Of a DNA stretch of 56,456 nucleotides, positions 24,961 through 34,006 are shown one piece after another. Source of the stretch: Syntrophaceae bacterium UBA5744 (GTDB taxonomy: Bacteria; Desulfobacterota; Syntrophia; Syntrophales; UBA2192); the NCBI GenBank assembly GCA_002419215.1, contig DIFQ01000039.1, forward strand, positions 82,653 to 139,108, written 5' to 3'. Under the pieces are notes generated by a model. It was given only the letters and a program-made list of their open reading frames with translations. It made no database searches and was not told where the DNA came from. The stretch's first letter is position 1. Every line of letters begins with the position of its first letter. The translations under genes and the position numbers were made by a program.

Positions 24961-25251
24961 CTAAACACATTGTTCCAACGGAAAAATGAACCCCCGCAAA
25001 CCGGTATTGGGATTCTCTGCTTTCAGGATCTGCGCAAAATCAACAATGCGAGGAATCTCCTCATCGGGGACTGCAACGAAAAGCAGGTTGTTCGTGCCCG
25101 GGAAGAAATGGCTGTGCAGCTTGGGCAGAGTTTCTGCGCCTTCGCCCGTCGCGCCACGCGTTTTCGTATAGAATTTATAACCGGCTTGCTTAAAAGCATT
25201 TGTTACGTGTTCATCGTGGAAACTGTTATAAACAATTAAAAACATTTTCAT
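24961..25251 (-). CDS. PII-like small regulatory protein
   Basis: A 96-residue protein, start ATG at 25251 with GAGG 8 nt upstream (an in-frame start further upstream is not supported). It reads MKMFLIVYNSFHDEHVTNAF, then YTKTRGATGEGAETL, HSHFFPGTNNLLFVAVPDEE and LRGFIFPLEQCV. This arrangement (beta, alpha, a K-rich loop, HxxPGxNxxLxVAV, alpha, final GxKAFVLP strand) fits the ferredoxin-like PII-related family found as single genes in many anaerobes. The ligand is unknown. It is placed between the PhaC-like and MaoC-Pta genes in one direction and may tune the enzyme pair. Family call is moderate. Confidence 0.6.
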   Translation of the reverse strand: MKMFLIVYNSFHDEHVTNAFKQAGYKFYTKTRGATGEGAETLPKLHSHFFPGTNNLLFVAVPDEEIPRIVDFAQILKAENPNTGLRGFIFPLEQCV

Positions 25252-25327
25252 GATTTCGACCTCGACAATCCAGATAGCAACCAAGACATTTCTCCACACA
25301 TTCCTGCCATTTCCTCACCAGCTCATC

Positions 25328-27637
25328 TCAGCTGTTTTTTACTCCTGTTTTCCGGGAAATCTTTCTCCCCTGATGAATCATCTTCTCCCCCCCGCTCAGG
25401 ACTTCCTGGATACGCCCGAGTATTTCGCGCTGCTCCGCCGTGACGCCGTCCAATTTCAGGCCCCATTGGAGGACCTCCAGCGCTCGCCTCCGGTCTCCGG
25501 GATCGGCAAGAAGTTTCGGCAGGGCCTGCAGGGTGGCTTCAGGTTCCAAAAGCGCCAGAACGCCGGCCTCGGACCTGATCCGGCGGAGCTGCTTTTCCGT
25601 CAGCTTCGAGAGGATCTCGTCCGACCGGACCAGTTCGCTTGCTTTCTCCAGCGTGTACAGCGGTATGGGAGCTGAGTATTGGGCCGTGAGCGACCCGATC
25701 CGGGCGACGGCCTCGGCATATCCGCCTTTGTCGATGGCCGCCAGGGCCTCTTTCACATGGGGCAGCTTGCGCGGATCGACCTTTGCGTCGGGCTCGATGA
25801 CCGGTTTGACATCCCCCGATGCCCCCAGGGTAATCATGGATCCGTAGATCTGGAAGAAAGCGGCCTCGCTTGCTGCATCGCGCAGGTCGCGGTAGAGATT
25901 CAGCGAAGCCGTCATCATTTCCGAGAAGGTCTCTTCCAGTTTTCGATACGGGTTGTCCTCCTTCACCGGTTTCCGATCGGATCTGACGGCGGAAGCGGCG
26001 GAGGACACGGGCCACATCAGCGGGTTCATGTCGCTGAAGAGCCATCGCTGGACCCGAAGCGGGTGCATCTTCCGCCCGATCTCGGCGGTCTTCTCGTCGA
26101 CGAACCGCTTCACAAACGGTCGTGCGTAGATGGCATAGGCCCTCTCATTGAGAATTGATATTTCATCGACCAGCTCAAAGGGCTTCTCGTCCCGCCGCTC
26201 GAGCTTGTTGTGCTTTCTCAGTTCCTCCAGCGAGACCTCCCGGAACGTCGAAAGGTATTTGTCTTTTCCGGTTCCCGAGGTTTCCTCGAGCTCCATGACG
26301 TAGCCCCCGGGCTGGAGCATCTCTATGTAGTCCAGCGCCTCGACGATCTCCGTGTGCTCCTTCTGCGCGACCTTGCCCGAAACGAAAATGCCCAGATGGC
26401 CGATGTCCTCGTGAACGAGCCCCACGATCACCTGCCCGTTGGCCTTGATCTCGGCCGTGCTCGAGTAGACATCGGATATCCAGTTGAACGCCTGCTGGGG
26501 CGGCGTGATGTTGTCGCCCTTCGAGGAGAAGATCACGATGGGCGAGCGGATCGCTTTCAGGTCCACGTACGTGCCGGGGGCGGCCTTCACTTCGCCGCGG
26601 GCAAGCTTGTTGCCGATGAAGAGGTTCTCGACGATCCAGCGGATTTCCTCTTCGTTCATGAGGAAGTAGCCGCCCCACCACTTCTCGAACTCCAGGAAGC
26701 GCTCCCGCTCCGTGTCGATGTTTTTCCAGAGGTTGTAGTACTTGTTCCAAAGGGTGTTGGCCGGGTTGAGGTTTTCCATATTCTGGACGAGGTAGGCGCC
26801 GTCATACTTGCCGTTCCCCAGATCGCTTGCGAGAAGCGACATCCAGGCGCCGCCCAAGAGCCCCCCGCTGTAGCGCATGGGGTTTTCGCCCTCGCCGCCG
26901 CTCCAGCTGCCGCTCCAGTAGGACATGGGGGCGCCGTTGATGACGACGATGCCGACCTTTTCGGGATCGTTTGCCGCGATCAGCATGGAGGCCCAGCCGC
27001 CCTGGCAGTTGCCGTAGATCACGGGCTTGGGGCTGTCCGGGTGCCGGGAAATGACGATATCCAGGAACTTCGACTCGGCAGCGGATACATCGAGGATTGT
27101 CTGTCCCGGTTCCGGCTCGGGGAAGAAGATCACGAAATAAACGGGATAGCCGAACTGGAAGGCCACGCCGACCTCGGAGTCCTTCTTGAAGCCGCCGATC
27201 CCCGGGCCGTGTCCCGCGCGCGGTTCGACGATGACGAAGGGGCGCTTTTTGTCGTCCACCTGCACGCCCGCGGGCGGGATGATTCGCAGCAGGGCGTAAT
27301 TGACGGGCCGCTCGAAGGTGCGGCCGTCGGAGATCATCTCCCACTCGAATGCCAGGAGCGGCGGGCTTCCTGCCTTCACGTGCTCGAGATACCTGTCGCC
27401 CCGCTCTCTCAGGGTGTCCCCGAAGAGCACCGAACGCTGGGCGAAATCCGTTGCGTATTCGGCCCAGGACTGCCATGCGTTCGAAGGGGCCGTTCCCTCC
27501 GCTGTCTTCTGACCGGCGGCCGCGGCTCTCTGGAGGTGGGCCAGGAACGCGGCCTGCGCTTTCTGAAGGCGCTCCGCATAGTTCTGTCCGATCTTGTTCA
27601 TCAACGTCCAATACGTTTCCGTCTTCTGGTCTTCCAT
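25328..27637 (-). CDS. PhaC-like alpha/beta hydrolase, DUF3141 type
   Basis: A 769-residue protein, start ATG at 27637 (MEDQKTETYWTLM) with AGGAG 7 nt upstream. After a helical N-terminus, an alpha/beta-hydrolase core holds PFVIVEPRAGHGPG, the lipase-like box GNCQGGWA with a cysteine nucleophile (about residue 211), the Asp in SSKGDNITPP (about 375) and the His in HEDIGHLGIFVSG (about 413). That Cys-Asp-His triad is the polyhydroxyalkanoate synthase type. A long C-terminal extension follows (residues 450-769). DUF3141 proteins commonly neighbour MaoC-Pta fusions, as here. PHA polymerisation itself is unproven; acyl-CoA transfer or thioester hydrolysis are alternatives. Confidence 0.82.
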   Translation of the reverse strand: MEDQKTETYWTLMNKIGQNYAERLQKAQAAFLAHLQRAAAAGQKTAEGTAPSNAWQSWAEYATDFAQRSVLFGDTLRERGDRYLEHVKAGSPPLLAFEWEMISDGRTFERPVNYALLRIIPPAGVQVDDKKRPFVIVEPRAGHGPGIGGFKKDSEVGVAFQFGYPVYFVIFFPEPEPGQTILDVSAAESKFLDIVISRHPDSPKPVIYGNCQGGWASMLIAANDPEKVGIVVINGAPMSYWSGSWSGGEGENPMRYSGGLLGGAWMSLLASDLGNGKYDGAYLVQNMENLNPANTLWNKYYNLWKNIDTERERFLEFEKWWGGYFLMNEEEIRWIVENLFIGNKLARGEVKAAPGTYVDLKAIRSPIVIFSSKGDNITPPQQAFNWISDVYSSTAEIKANGQVIVGLVHEDIGHLGIFVSGKVAQKEHTEIVEALDYIEMLQPGGYVMELEETSGTGKDKYLSTFREVSLEELRKHNKLERRDEKPFELVDEISILNERAYAIYARPFVKRFVDEKTAEIGRKMHPLRVQRWLFSDMNPLMWPVSSAASAVRSDRKPVKEDNPYRKLEETFSEMMTASLNLYRDLRDAASEAAFFQIYGSMITLGASGDVKPVIEPDAKVDPRKLPHVKEALAAIDKGGYAEAVARIGSLTAQYSAPIPLYTLEKASELVRSDEILSKLTEKQLRRIRSEAGVLALLEPEATLQALPKLLADPGDRRRALEVLQWGLKLDGVTAEQREILGRIQEVLSGGEKMIHQGRKISRKTGVKNS

Positions 27638-27687
27638 CGCTTTTCTCCTGACGCTCACCCGCTTTGGAGAGCGCTCTTCATTAATAT

Positions 27688-27800
27688 CCGGGTGTACGGT
27701 GCTCATCTCTGCCGAGGAGTGGCAAAGAACTGACCCAGGAGGGGGCTCCGGTCACACCGTACACGCCGGCGTTTCATCCATTTTGCTCGAATGAACAAAC
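27688..27800. repeat. Dispersed repeat with terminal inverted repeats, copy 1
   Basis: About 110 bp matching the copy at 33794-33906 at roughly nine bases in ten, same orientation. It opens with CCGGGTGTACGGTG and contains GAGGAGTGGCAAAGAACTGA and CCCAGGAGGGGGCTC. After CACCGTACACGCCGG, the inverse of the opening with one extra base, comes GGCGTTTCATCCAT. It lies between the PhaC-like gene and the end of the RND-OMF gene. Weaker similarity continues to about 27830. Size and inverted ends recall a REP/MITE-type element. Confidence 0.8.
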
Positions 27801-27879
27801 CGATTGGCCCTTTTTCGGAGAGCCGAGGCTGCTGTTCCGATTCCGTCGTCCGCGCGGGCTTCAGGCCAGATCTTCGCAC

Positions 27880-27898
27880 CCGGCATATTCGATGCCGG
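27880..27898 (-). terminator. Hairpin 3' of the RND-OMF gene
   Basis: CCGGCAT and ATGCCGG are separated by ATTCG and lie 8 nt past the stop codon of the fusion gene. A T tract is lacking, so termination is only a possibility. Confidence 0.35.
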
Positions 27899-27905
27899 AC
27901 TTCGG

Positions 27906-30900
27906 TCAAGGTCCGGGGTTTGAAGCGACAATACGCTTGAGATCCGCGATGGCGAGATAGTAACCGAGAAGAGCCTGCAGGTGCTCATACTCCGCCTTCT
28001 TCACGGAAGCGACGGCTGTGGCGTATTGACTCTCCGTCACAGTCCCCGACTTCATCGCATTGCTTTTCAGCCGCAGGTTTTCCTTTTGCAGCTCCAACGA
28101 TTCGCGGGCGACGTCGATCAGGCGCTGTGTCTGTTCCAGCTTCCGGTATGCCTTGTCCACTTCGACCTCGATCCGCTTATTCACGCGGCGCAGATTCTCG
28201 TCCGCCTGGTTAAGCTGCTCCTTGCGCTGACCGAGAACACCCCTTCGTTTGCCCCAATCGACGATATCCCATGTCATCCTCAAACCGACGACACCGATAT
28301 TATTCTCCACAAAGGGGACGCCGTCCTGATGGATGTACTGGCCGAACGCGCTGATGTCGGGGACATATTCCCATTGTGCAGCCTTGACACCGCTCCGGGC
28401 CTTGTTGACGCTTTCCAGCGCGGCTTTGATTTCCGGGTTCTTCTCCAGGGCCTCCTGCACGTATGTCTCACGGGTATTGGCGGTCGGTTCCGGCGGGGAG
28501 GGATCGACAGGGTCAATATCCGTATCGAGGGGCAGGCCCAGAAGGTCGTTCAGTTCCGAGTTGAGATCGGCAATCTGGATCTCTGCGGTAAGCTGGGCGT
28601 GTCTGTTCTGGAGGAGAACCGCATTGCTGCCGATTGCGGCGACCTCGAGCTGGCTCCCGGCCGCCACGCTGTCTTTCGCTTCCTTGAGGGCCTGCTCACC
28701 GGCTGCAACGGCGGCAGAAGCGGCGTCCTTCAGCTTCCGGGTTACGACCAGGCCATAGAAGAGCTGATGGGTGGCAAAGATCACATCCGTCCTGGCTTTC
28801 TCCAGTTCGGCCGCTGCGATCTGATGATCGGCCTGGGCGATTTTTTCGGCCTGGTGGATCTTCGGCAACTGGGTCAGAGGCTGGGTGAGCGTGGTATTGG
28901 CAATGAGTGCCGTATCCTTTCCCTGGTTGATCGAAGTATCCTGAACGGGGAAAGGGCCGAGACCGGGCACGGTGCCCAGACTGCCAGCGGGAATGTTGAT
29001 CAGCTGGTTGTTCGTCAGATGGAAATAGTTCGACTCGTTCCTGAGATGGGGAAAATAATCCGAACGGACCGTGTTCCTCTTCTCGCTTTTTTCCCGGACC
29101 TTTGAGCCGGCGATTTTAAGCGACGAGTTTTGCGCCACGGCAAGGGCAACCGCGTCATCGAGGGTCAACTGACGTGTTTCGGCGAGGGCCTGCCCCGACC
29201 CCAGGAAGAACGCCAGGACAATCATGAGAGCGGCCACGGGCGCTTTCTTGATGCGCGATATCACGACAACATAGAGCACCGGTATGACGAGGAGCGTGAA
29301 GCACATGGAGAAGATGAGCCCCACCGCGATGACGGAGGCAAGGGGGCTCCAAAGCGCCGAACGCGAAAGAATCATTGGAATCATACCCATTGCTGCAGCC
29401 ATGGTGGTCAGAAAGATCGGCCTCAGACGGCGTTGTCCGGCTTCGGTCGCTGCTTCCTCGAGGGAATGCCCCTCTGCGATCTTCTCGTTCACATAGTCGA
29501 CGAGGATGATCGCATTTCGGACCACGATGCCGCACACGCTGATCAGGCCGATAAACGCCATGAACCCGAAGGGATTCCGGGTGATCAGCAACCCCACCGC
29601 TGCGCCAAGAAGCGACAAAGGGATCGATGCCATGATGACGAGGGGCACCGATATATTCCGGAACTGGACGAGAAGCACGAGAAAGATTGCGACAAGGCTG
29701 ATCCCCAGGGCTCCGACCATGTGAGGAAGATTATCGTCCTTATTGAATTTTTCTCCTCCATACTCGATGCGGTACCCGGGCGGCAGCTTGAGTGCCGCGA
29801 TCTTCGGTGCGACGGCATCAAACAGTGCGGACGCGTATACCCCCTCCTTGACAAAACTGCGCACCGTCAGGGTCCTCACGCCGTTCCGGCGCACGATGCG
29901 GCTCGTCTGCCATTCGGGCGTGAGGTTGGCAATGGCCCGCAGCGGCACTCTTGCAGGGGTGAGCGGGGAGGTCACGTAGACATCACCCACCGAGTCAAAG
30001 GACGAGCGCTCGTCCTTGTCGAGACGAAGGAGCAGGGTCACCGCCCGATCTCCCTCCCAGAAAATCCCGGCTTGCTGCCCGTCAAAGCCGCCGGACAGGG
30101 TCTGGGAGACCGCGCCGCTGGTCAAACCGAGACGATTCGCGAGTTCGTTGTTCACATCGATATCGACCCTGTACGTGTCGTTGTAGTAGTCGCGATGCAC
30201 AAACCGGGAGGTAGGCTCTGCCCGAAGCATGTTTTCCACCTCCGTTCCGATCTGTTTCAGCATGGCCATGTCGTCACCCGAAATCCGGATTTCTATGGGG
30301 GCCTCCTGTGACGATCCCTGCTGCAGTTCCTTGACGATCACCATGGCCTCGGGAACGACAGCAGCCAATTTCACTTGCAGGTCCACCACGAAGGCAGGCG
30401 TCGCTTTGACGGATCGGGTGTTGACAATGAACTGACCGTAAGCCGAATCGGGCTGCTGCGGGTTGACGTTGTAGTAAAATCTCGGGGCGCTCTGCCCGAC
30501 AAAACTCGCGTAATGGGCAACTTCGGGACGATCGGACAGAACCTTCTCGATCCGGCCCATGGCGGCATCCGTTGTCTCGATCCGCGTGCCCTGGTGCATC
30601 CAGACGTCAATCACAAACTGGTTGCGTTCAGCAGGAGGGAAGAATTGCTGCGGGACCAGTTGGAATGCAATCGCACCCAGGACGACGGCTCCAACTCCGA
30701 GCGCCAGACCCAGCCCTTTTCGTTTCATGAGGAAGACGATCGCCTTCCCGTACACGTTCTGGAGGCTGTCGAGGAGATTAAACGATTGCTTCTTGCCGGG
30801 GGCTTCGTGGTCGTGGAGTCCCTTTTTTATAAAGAAACTGCAAAGCAAAGGCGTGAGTGAGATGGCGACAATAAACGAAACAACAAGCGCAATGCTCACC

Positions 30901-32300
30901 GTGAGCGGCAGCGCGATGATGAACTCACCGGCAGTCCCCGTCAGGATGATCAGGGGCATAAAGGAACACACGATGGTCACCGTCGCGGCCAAAACCGGGA
31001 TAAAAACATCCGCGGCAGAGCGCCACATCGCCTCCGCCCTCGGAACCTTATGATCCAGGAGATCGATATAGTTGTCCACGATGACGATGGCATTGTCCAC
31101 GACGATTCCCAGGACGACGATGAGTGCTGCAATCGATACCTGGTGCAGGGGAATGCCGAAGGCGTTCATGATCCCCACCGTGGCAAGGAGTGTCACCGGG
31201 ATGGCCAGGGCCGCAATCAGGGCAACGCGGATCGGCAGAAGGACAATCGTCACCAGGATGACAGCCCCGATGGCCAGCATGAATTCATGGCCGAGCCCGG
31301 TGATGCGCTCCCGGACCATGGTCGGCTGATCCGCGATAAGATCGACATGGATGTCGGGAGGCAGCAGGTCTCGAAGCTGGGTCATGACCTCGTCAAGGCG
31401 CTCCCCCAGTTCGGTGACATTCTTTCCCTTCTGCATTTCGACGGACAGCAGTACGCTCGGCTTTCCATCGTATCGGACAAGAAACAGCGGGTCCTGGTAG
31501 CGCCGCTCAACCTTGGCGAAATCCTTGATGTATACAGGCTCGCCCGTTTTTGAAACGTCGACCATCACATTGGCGATCTGCTCTTCCGTGGTAAAGGGTC
31601 CCGTTGTCCTCATCGGGATCTTGGATTGGCCGATCTCGGCTTTTCCCGTTTCTGCAATCATGTTCCTCTGCTGGAGCGCCGTTATGATGCGTAGCGGGTC
31701 CGCAAAATACTGGGAAAGGCGCGCGAGGCTTCCCGTGATCCAGATCTGCTCGCCCTGGTCGCCGTATCGCATCATCTTCCCCACTTCCCGCACGGTCCGG
31801 AACCGGTCCTGGATCGTGTCGACATAATCGCGCAGTTCCCGGTACCCGTAACGCTCGCCGTGGACGGCGATGAGCAGGGCGACGGTGTCGCCGAAATCGG
31901 AATTCACAATCGGCCCGCGGACACCGGCGGGCAGTTCCGTCATTGCGGTTTCCAGCAATTCATTGCGGAGCTTTGCCCAGAAGAGATCCGCATTCTTGAC
32001 GTAGTTTTCCAGTTCCACATTGATGATCACAAGACCCGGGCGGCTCGTGGAATAGGTCAGTTCCTTTCGGACCTCCGGGAACTTGAAAATGTGTTTTTCA
32101 AGCGTCTTCGTGACCTGCTTTTCCACCTGCTCGGAGGTCGCGCCGGGGTACTGGGCAATCACGAGGCCAGTCCGGATGGTGACGGTAGGGTCTTCCGTCC
32201 TCGGCATGGTCATCAGGGCGTGAATCCCAACAGCAACGGCCATCGCGGTGAGAACGATAATGACGGAGGGGTAGCGGAGTATGCTTTTAATGGCATTCAT
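27906..32300 (-). CDS. RND efflux pump fused to a TolC-family outer-membrane factor
   Basis: A single 1464-codon gene. Residues 1 to about 1020 are a complete RND permease (HAE/AcrB-like): N-terminal TM (SVIIVLTAMAVAVGIHALMT), porter domain, the TM4 charge motif GIVVDNAIVIVDN (Asp near 400), PLIILTGTAGEFI and the TM10 motif CGIVVRNAIILVDYV. After ISRIKK at the end of the last helix comes KAPVAALMIVLAFFLGSGQ-ALA/ETR, a signal-peptide-like segment with an AxA site (about 1040/1041), and then a whole outer-membrane factor with LTLDDAVALAVAQNSSLK and ALLGYYLAIADLKRI. No stop codon or frameshift separates them. It overlaps the adaptor gene by 4 bp (ATGA). Confidence 0.9.
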   Translation of the reverse strand: MNAIKSILRYPSVIIVLTAMAVAVGIHALMTMPRTEDPTVTIRTGLVIAQYPGATSEQVEKQVTKTLEKHIFKFPEVRKELTYSTSRPGLVIINVELENYVKNADLFWAKLRNELLETAMTELPAGVRGPIVNSDFGDTVALLIAVHGERYGYRELRDYVDTIQDRFRTVREVGKMMRYGDQGEQIWITGSLARLSQYFADPLRIITALQQRNMIAETGKAEIGQSKIPMRTTGPFTTEEQIANVMVDVSKTGEPVYIKDFAKVERRYQDPLFLVRYDGKPSVLLSVEMQKGKNVTELGERLDEVMTQLRDLLPPDIHVDLIADQPTMVRERITGLGHEFMLAIGAVILVTIVLLPIRVALIAALAIPVTLLATVGIMNAFGIPLHQVSIAALIVVLGIVVDNAIVIVDNYIDLLDHKVPRAEAMWRSAADVFIPVLAATVTIVCSFMPLIILTGTAGEFIIALPLTVSIALVVSFIVAISLTPLLCSFFIKKGLHDHEAPGKKQSFNLLDSLQNVYGKAIVFLMKRKGLGLALGVGAVVLGAIAFQLVPQQFFPPAERNQFVIDVWMHQGTRIETTDAAMGRIEKVLSDRPEVAHYASFVGQSAPRFYYNVNPQQPDSAYGQFIVNTRSVKATPAFVVDLQVKLAAVVPEAMVIVKELQQGSSQEAPIEIRISGDDMAMLKQIGTEVENMLRAEPTSRFVHRDYYNDTYRVDIDVNNELANRLGLTSGAVSQTLSGGFDGQQAGIFWEGDRAVTLLLRLDKDERSSFDSVGDVYVTSPLTPARVPLRAIANLTPEWQTSRIVRRNGVRTLTVRSFVKEGVYASALFDAVAPKIAALKLPPGYRIEYGGEKFNKDDNLPHMVGALGISLVAIFLVLLVQFRNISVPLVIMASIPLSLLGAAVGLLITRNPFGFMAFIGLISVCGIVVRNAIILVDYVNEKIAEGHSLEEAATEAGQRRLRPIFLTTMAAAMGMIPMILSRSALWSPLASVIAVGLIFSMCFTLLVIPVLYVVVISRIKKAPVAALMIVLAFFLGSGQALAETRQLTLDDAVALAVAQNSSLKIAGSKVREKSEKRNTVRSDYFPHLRNESNYFHLTNNQLINIPAGSLGTVPGLGPFPVQDTSINQGKDTALIANTTLTQPLTQLPKIHQAEKIAQADHQIAAAELEKARTDVIFATHQLFYGLVVTRKLKDAASAAVAAGEQALKEAKDSVAAGSQLEVAAIGSNAVLLQNRHAQLTAEIQIADLNSELNDLLGLPLDTDIDPVDPSPPEPTANTRETYVQEALEKNPEIKAALESVNKARSGVKAAQWEYVPDISAFGQYIHQDGVPFVENNIGVVGLRMTWDIVDWGKRRGVLGQRKEQLNQADENLRRVNKRIEVEVDKAYRKLEQTQRLIDVARESLELQKENLRLKSNAMKSGTVTESQYATAVASVKKAEYEHLQALLGYYLAIADLKRIVASNPGP

Positions 32301-33433
32301 TGCGCTGCTTTCCTATCGGTATTCGGAGCGTTTCCTGCAGGCCGGCTTGCTATCGTGACCGGCACGCCATCGCGGAGATAATCCTGACCGGCGATGACGA
32401 TCGACTCGTTTCCTGACAGACCTTCTTTGATTTCCATTTCGGTGCCGCGCAGAATACCAACCTTCACCCGCTTGCTGTACACCCGCTGCTGCTCGGGGTA
32501 GTACACGAAAACCGTCGTTGCCCCCTGGGCGTCGCGGACGATTGCCTCACCGGGCACGGTCATCATGGATACCTTCCGGTCGCCTTCGATCTTCGCCTCT
32601 GCCACCATCCCGATTTTCAGCACGTTATCGGGGTTGGGCAGGCTGATGCGCGTCATGTAGGTCCTCGTGCCCTGGTCGGCGGCAACATTGATCAGGCGAA
32701 TGGTGCCCTCAAACGATTGACCCGGCAGGGCAGGGATCGTGACAACGGTCTTTTGGCCGACCCGCACGAGATGGACGTCCGTTTCCGGGACTCCGACGTT
32801 GACTTCTATGGGATTGAGACGAACGATACGGAAAACGGGTCTTCCGGGCGACGCCGTTTCGCCCGGCTCGATGCCGCGCATGTCAACGTAACCATCGATG
32901 GGGGCAACCAGCGTTGCGTCGGAAAGACGCTTTTTTGCCAGCTCATCATTGGCCGCCGCCTGGCGGACCTGTTCCCCGGCGGAATCCAGCGCGGCCTTGA
33001 ACTTTTCGAAATCATTGGGCGCAAGGCTTTTCGAATCGTAGAGATATTTCATTCTGCCGTATTCTTCCTTCGCCCGCCTCAGTCCCACCTTGGCCTGGTC
33101 ATGCTGAGCGGAAGCCGCTGCAGCCCCCAGCTGATAATCGAGCGGGTCGACCTCCGCCAGTTTCTGTCCCTTCCTGACGTAATCGCCTTCGCGGGGCCCC
33201 ACGAAAAGGACTTTCCCCGGAACGAGGAAGGTCGGGGTGGAAGGTGCCTCGGGCGAGACGACGGATCCGCTTACAGAGATCATCTGGTTACCCTCGCCAT
33301 GATGAACATTCCCGATTACAACGGAAACGGGGTCAACCTTTGCTTCCGGTTTCGTGGGCGAACAGGAAGCGACGACAACGCTGATGGACAGTATCGGAAA
33401 CAGGTATGCTAAAAACCGTGGAATCGATGTCAT
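32297..33433 (-). CDS. RND efflux periplasmic adaptor (membrane fusion protein), lipoprotein
   Basis: A 378-residue adaptor linking pump and outer-membrane channel. The signal peptide ends with the lipobox VVASC (Cys24), giving an inner-membrane lipid anchor. The barrel-sandwich/lipoyl half-motifs are GKVLFVGPREGDYVRKGQKL and APIDGYVDMRGIEPGETA, with a coiled coil between (about 95-165), then a beta barrel (VTIPALPGQSFEGTIRLIN) and a membrane-proximal domain. It is the first gene of the efflux operon, translationally coupled to the fusion. Upstream palindrome and TetR gene suggest repression. Confidence 0.92.
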   Translation of the reverse strand: MTSIPRFLAYLFPILSISVVVASCSPTKPEAKVDPVSVVIGNVHHGEGNQMISVSGSVVSPEAPSTPTFLVPGKVLFVGPREGDYVRKGQKLAEVDPLDYQLGAAAASAQHDQAKVGLRRAKEEYGRMKYLYDSKSLAPNDFEKFKAALDSAGEQVRQAAANDELAKKRLSDATLVAPIDGYVDMRGIEPGETASPGRPVFRIVRLNPIEVNVGVPETDVHLVRVGQKTVVTIPALPGQSFEGTIRLINVAADQGTRTYMTRISLPNPDNVLKIGMVAEAKIEGDRKVSMMTVPGEAIVRDAQGATTVFVYYPEQQRVYSKRVKVGILRGTEMEIKEGLSGNESIVIAGQDYLRDGVPVTIASRPAGNAPNTDRKAAQ

Positions 33434-33527
33434 TGCATCCTCCCCTCGAAATGTGCATAATTTTCAGGCTGTTAAAGCCTCGCCGATCTTGTTATCGAGT
33501 AGATCTTTGATCCTGTTGATCATGTTC

Positions 33528-33541
33528 CGCTATTTATAGCG
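33528..33541. promoter_or_regulatory. Candidate TetR operator palindrome
   Basis: CGCTAT-TT-ATAGCG, a perfect 6+6 bp dyad with a 2-bp centre, 95 bp upstream of the adaptor ATG. The regulator gene is encoded about 0.5 kb upstream. Assignment to that regulator is inference. Confidence 0.4.
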
Positions 33542-33793
33542 TCAAGCGTAGGCGCCCTTAGTATCAATCCGGAAAACCATGATTTCGATCTTCGAAAAAC
33601 CTTAGATAAGGAGGCCTGACGGGAGTGCATAAAGCTATCCACACTGGCGCACGACGAATCTTCGATGGTTTGCATTCTAAATCCTCCTGTGATGGCGGAG
33701 AGCTTCCCGCCACTAAAAGCTCTATTTCTTGCGACCTCTCTCGCATCATTGCGATTCGGGGTCGCTGCGAAGCAAAGCGACTCAATGGGGACG

Positions 33794-33906
33794 CCGGGTG
33801 CACGGTGCTCTTCTCTGCCGAGGAGTGGCAAAGAACTGACCCAGGAGGGGGCTCTCGTCGCACCATGCACCCGGCGTTTCATCCATCTTGCTCGAACGGA
33901 CAAGCC
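33794..33906. repeat. Dispersed repeat with terminal inverted repeats, copy 2
   Basis: Opens CCGGGTGCACGGTG and closes CACCATGCACCCGG (13 of 14 inverted match), about 80 bp end to end. The interior reads GAGGAGTGGCAAAGAACTGA and CCCAGGAGGGGGCTC, and GGCGTTTCATCCATCTTGCT follows. Same orientation as copy 1 at 27688, 6.1 kb away. The pair brackets the efflux operon. Confidence 0.8.
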
Positions 33907-34006
33907 AGCTGGCTCTCTGCGGAAAACCGCGGCTAGCCTCCGCGAATCGAACCGAACCGCGATTTAGAGCCACATGTCAACGGTTTCATTTGCATGCGTT
34001 CATTCC

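Larger units (their letters stand above)
33434..34006. other. 573-bp non-coding region upstream of the efflux operon
   Basis: Contains the palindrome at 33528-33541 near the adaptor start, then a stretch (about 33600-33790) without a recognised gene. It has a small hairpin GTCGCT/AGCGAC near 33760-33780. The second copy of the dispersed repeat occupies 33794-33906. The region ends just before the TetR stop codon. A TTGACG at about 33546 on the minus strand overlaps the palindrome and could be a -35 element without a good -10. Confidence 0.5.
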
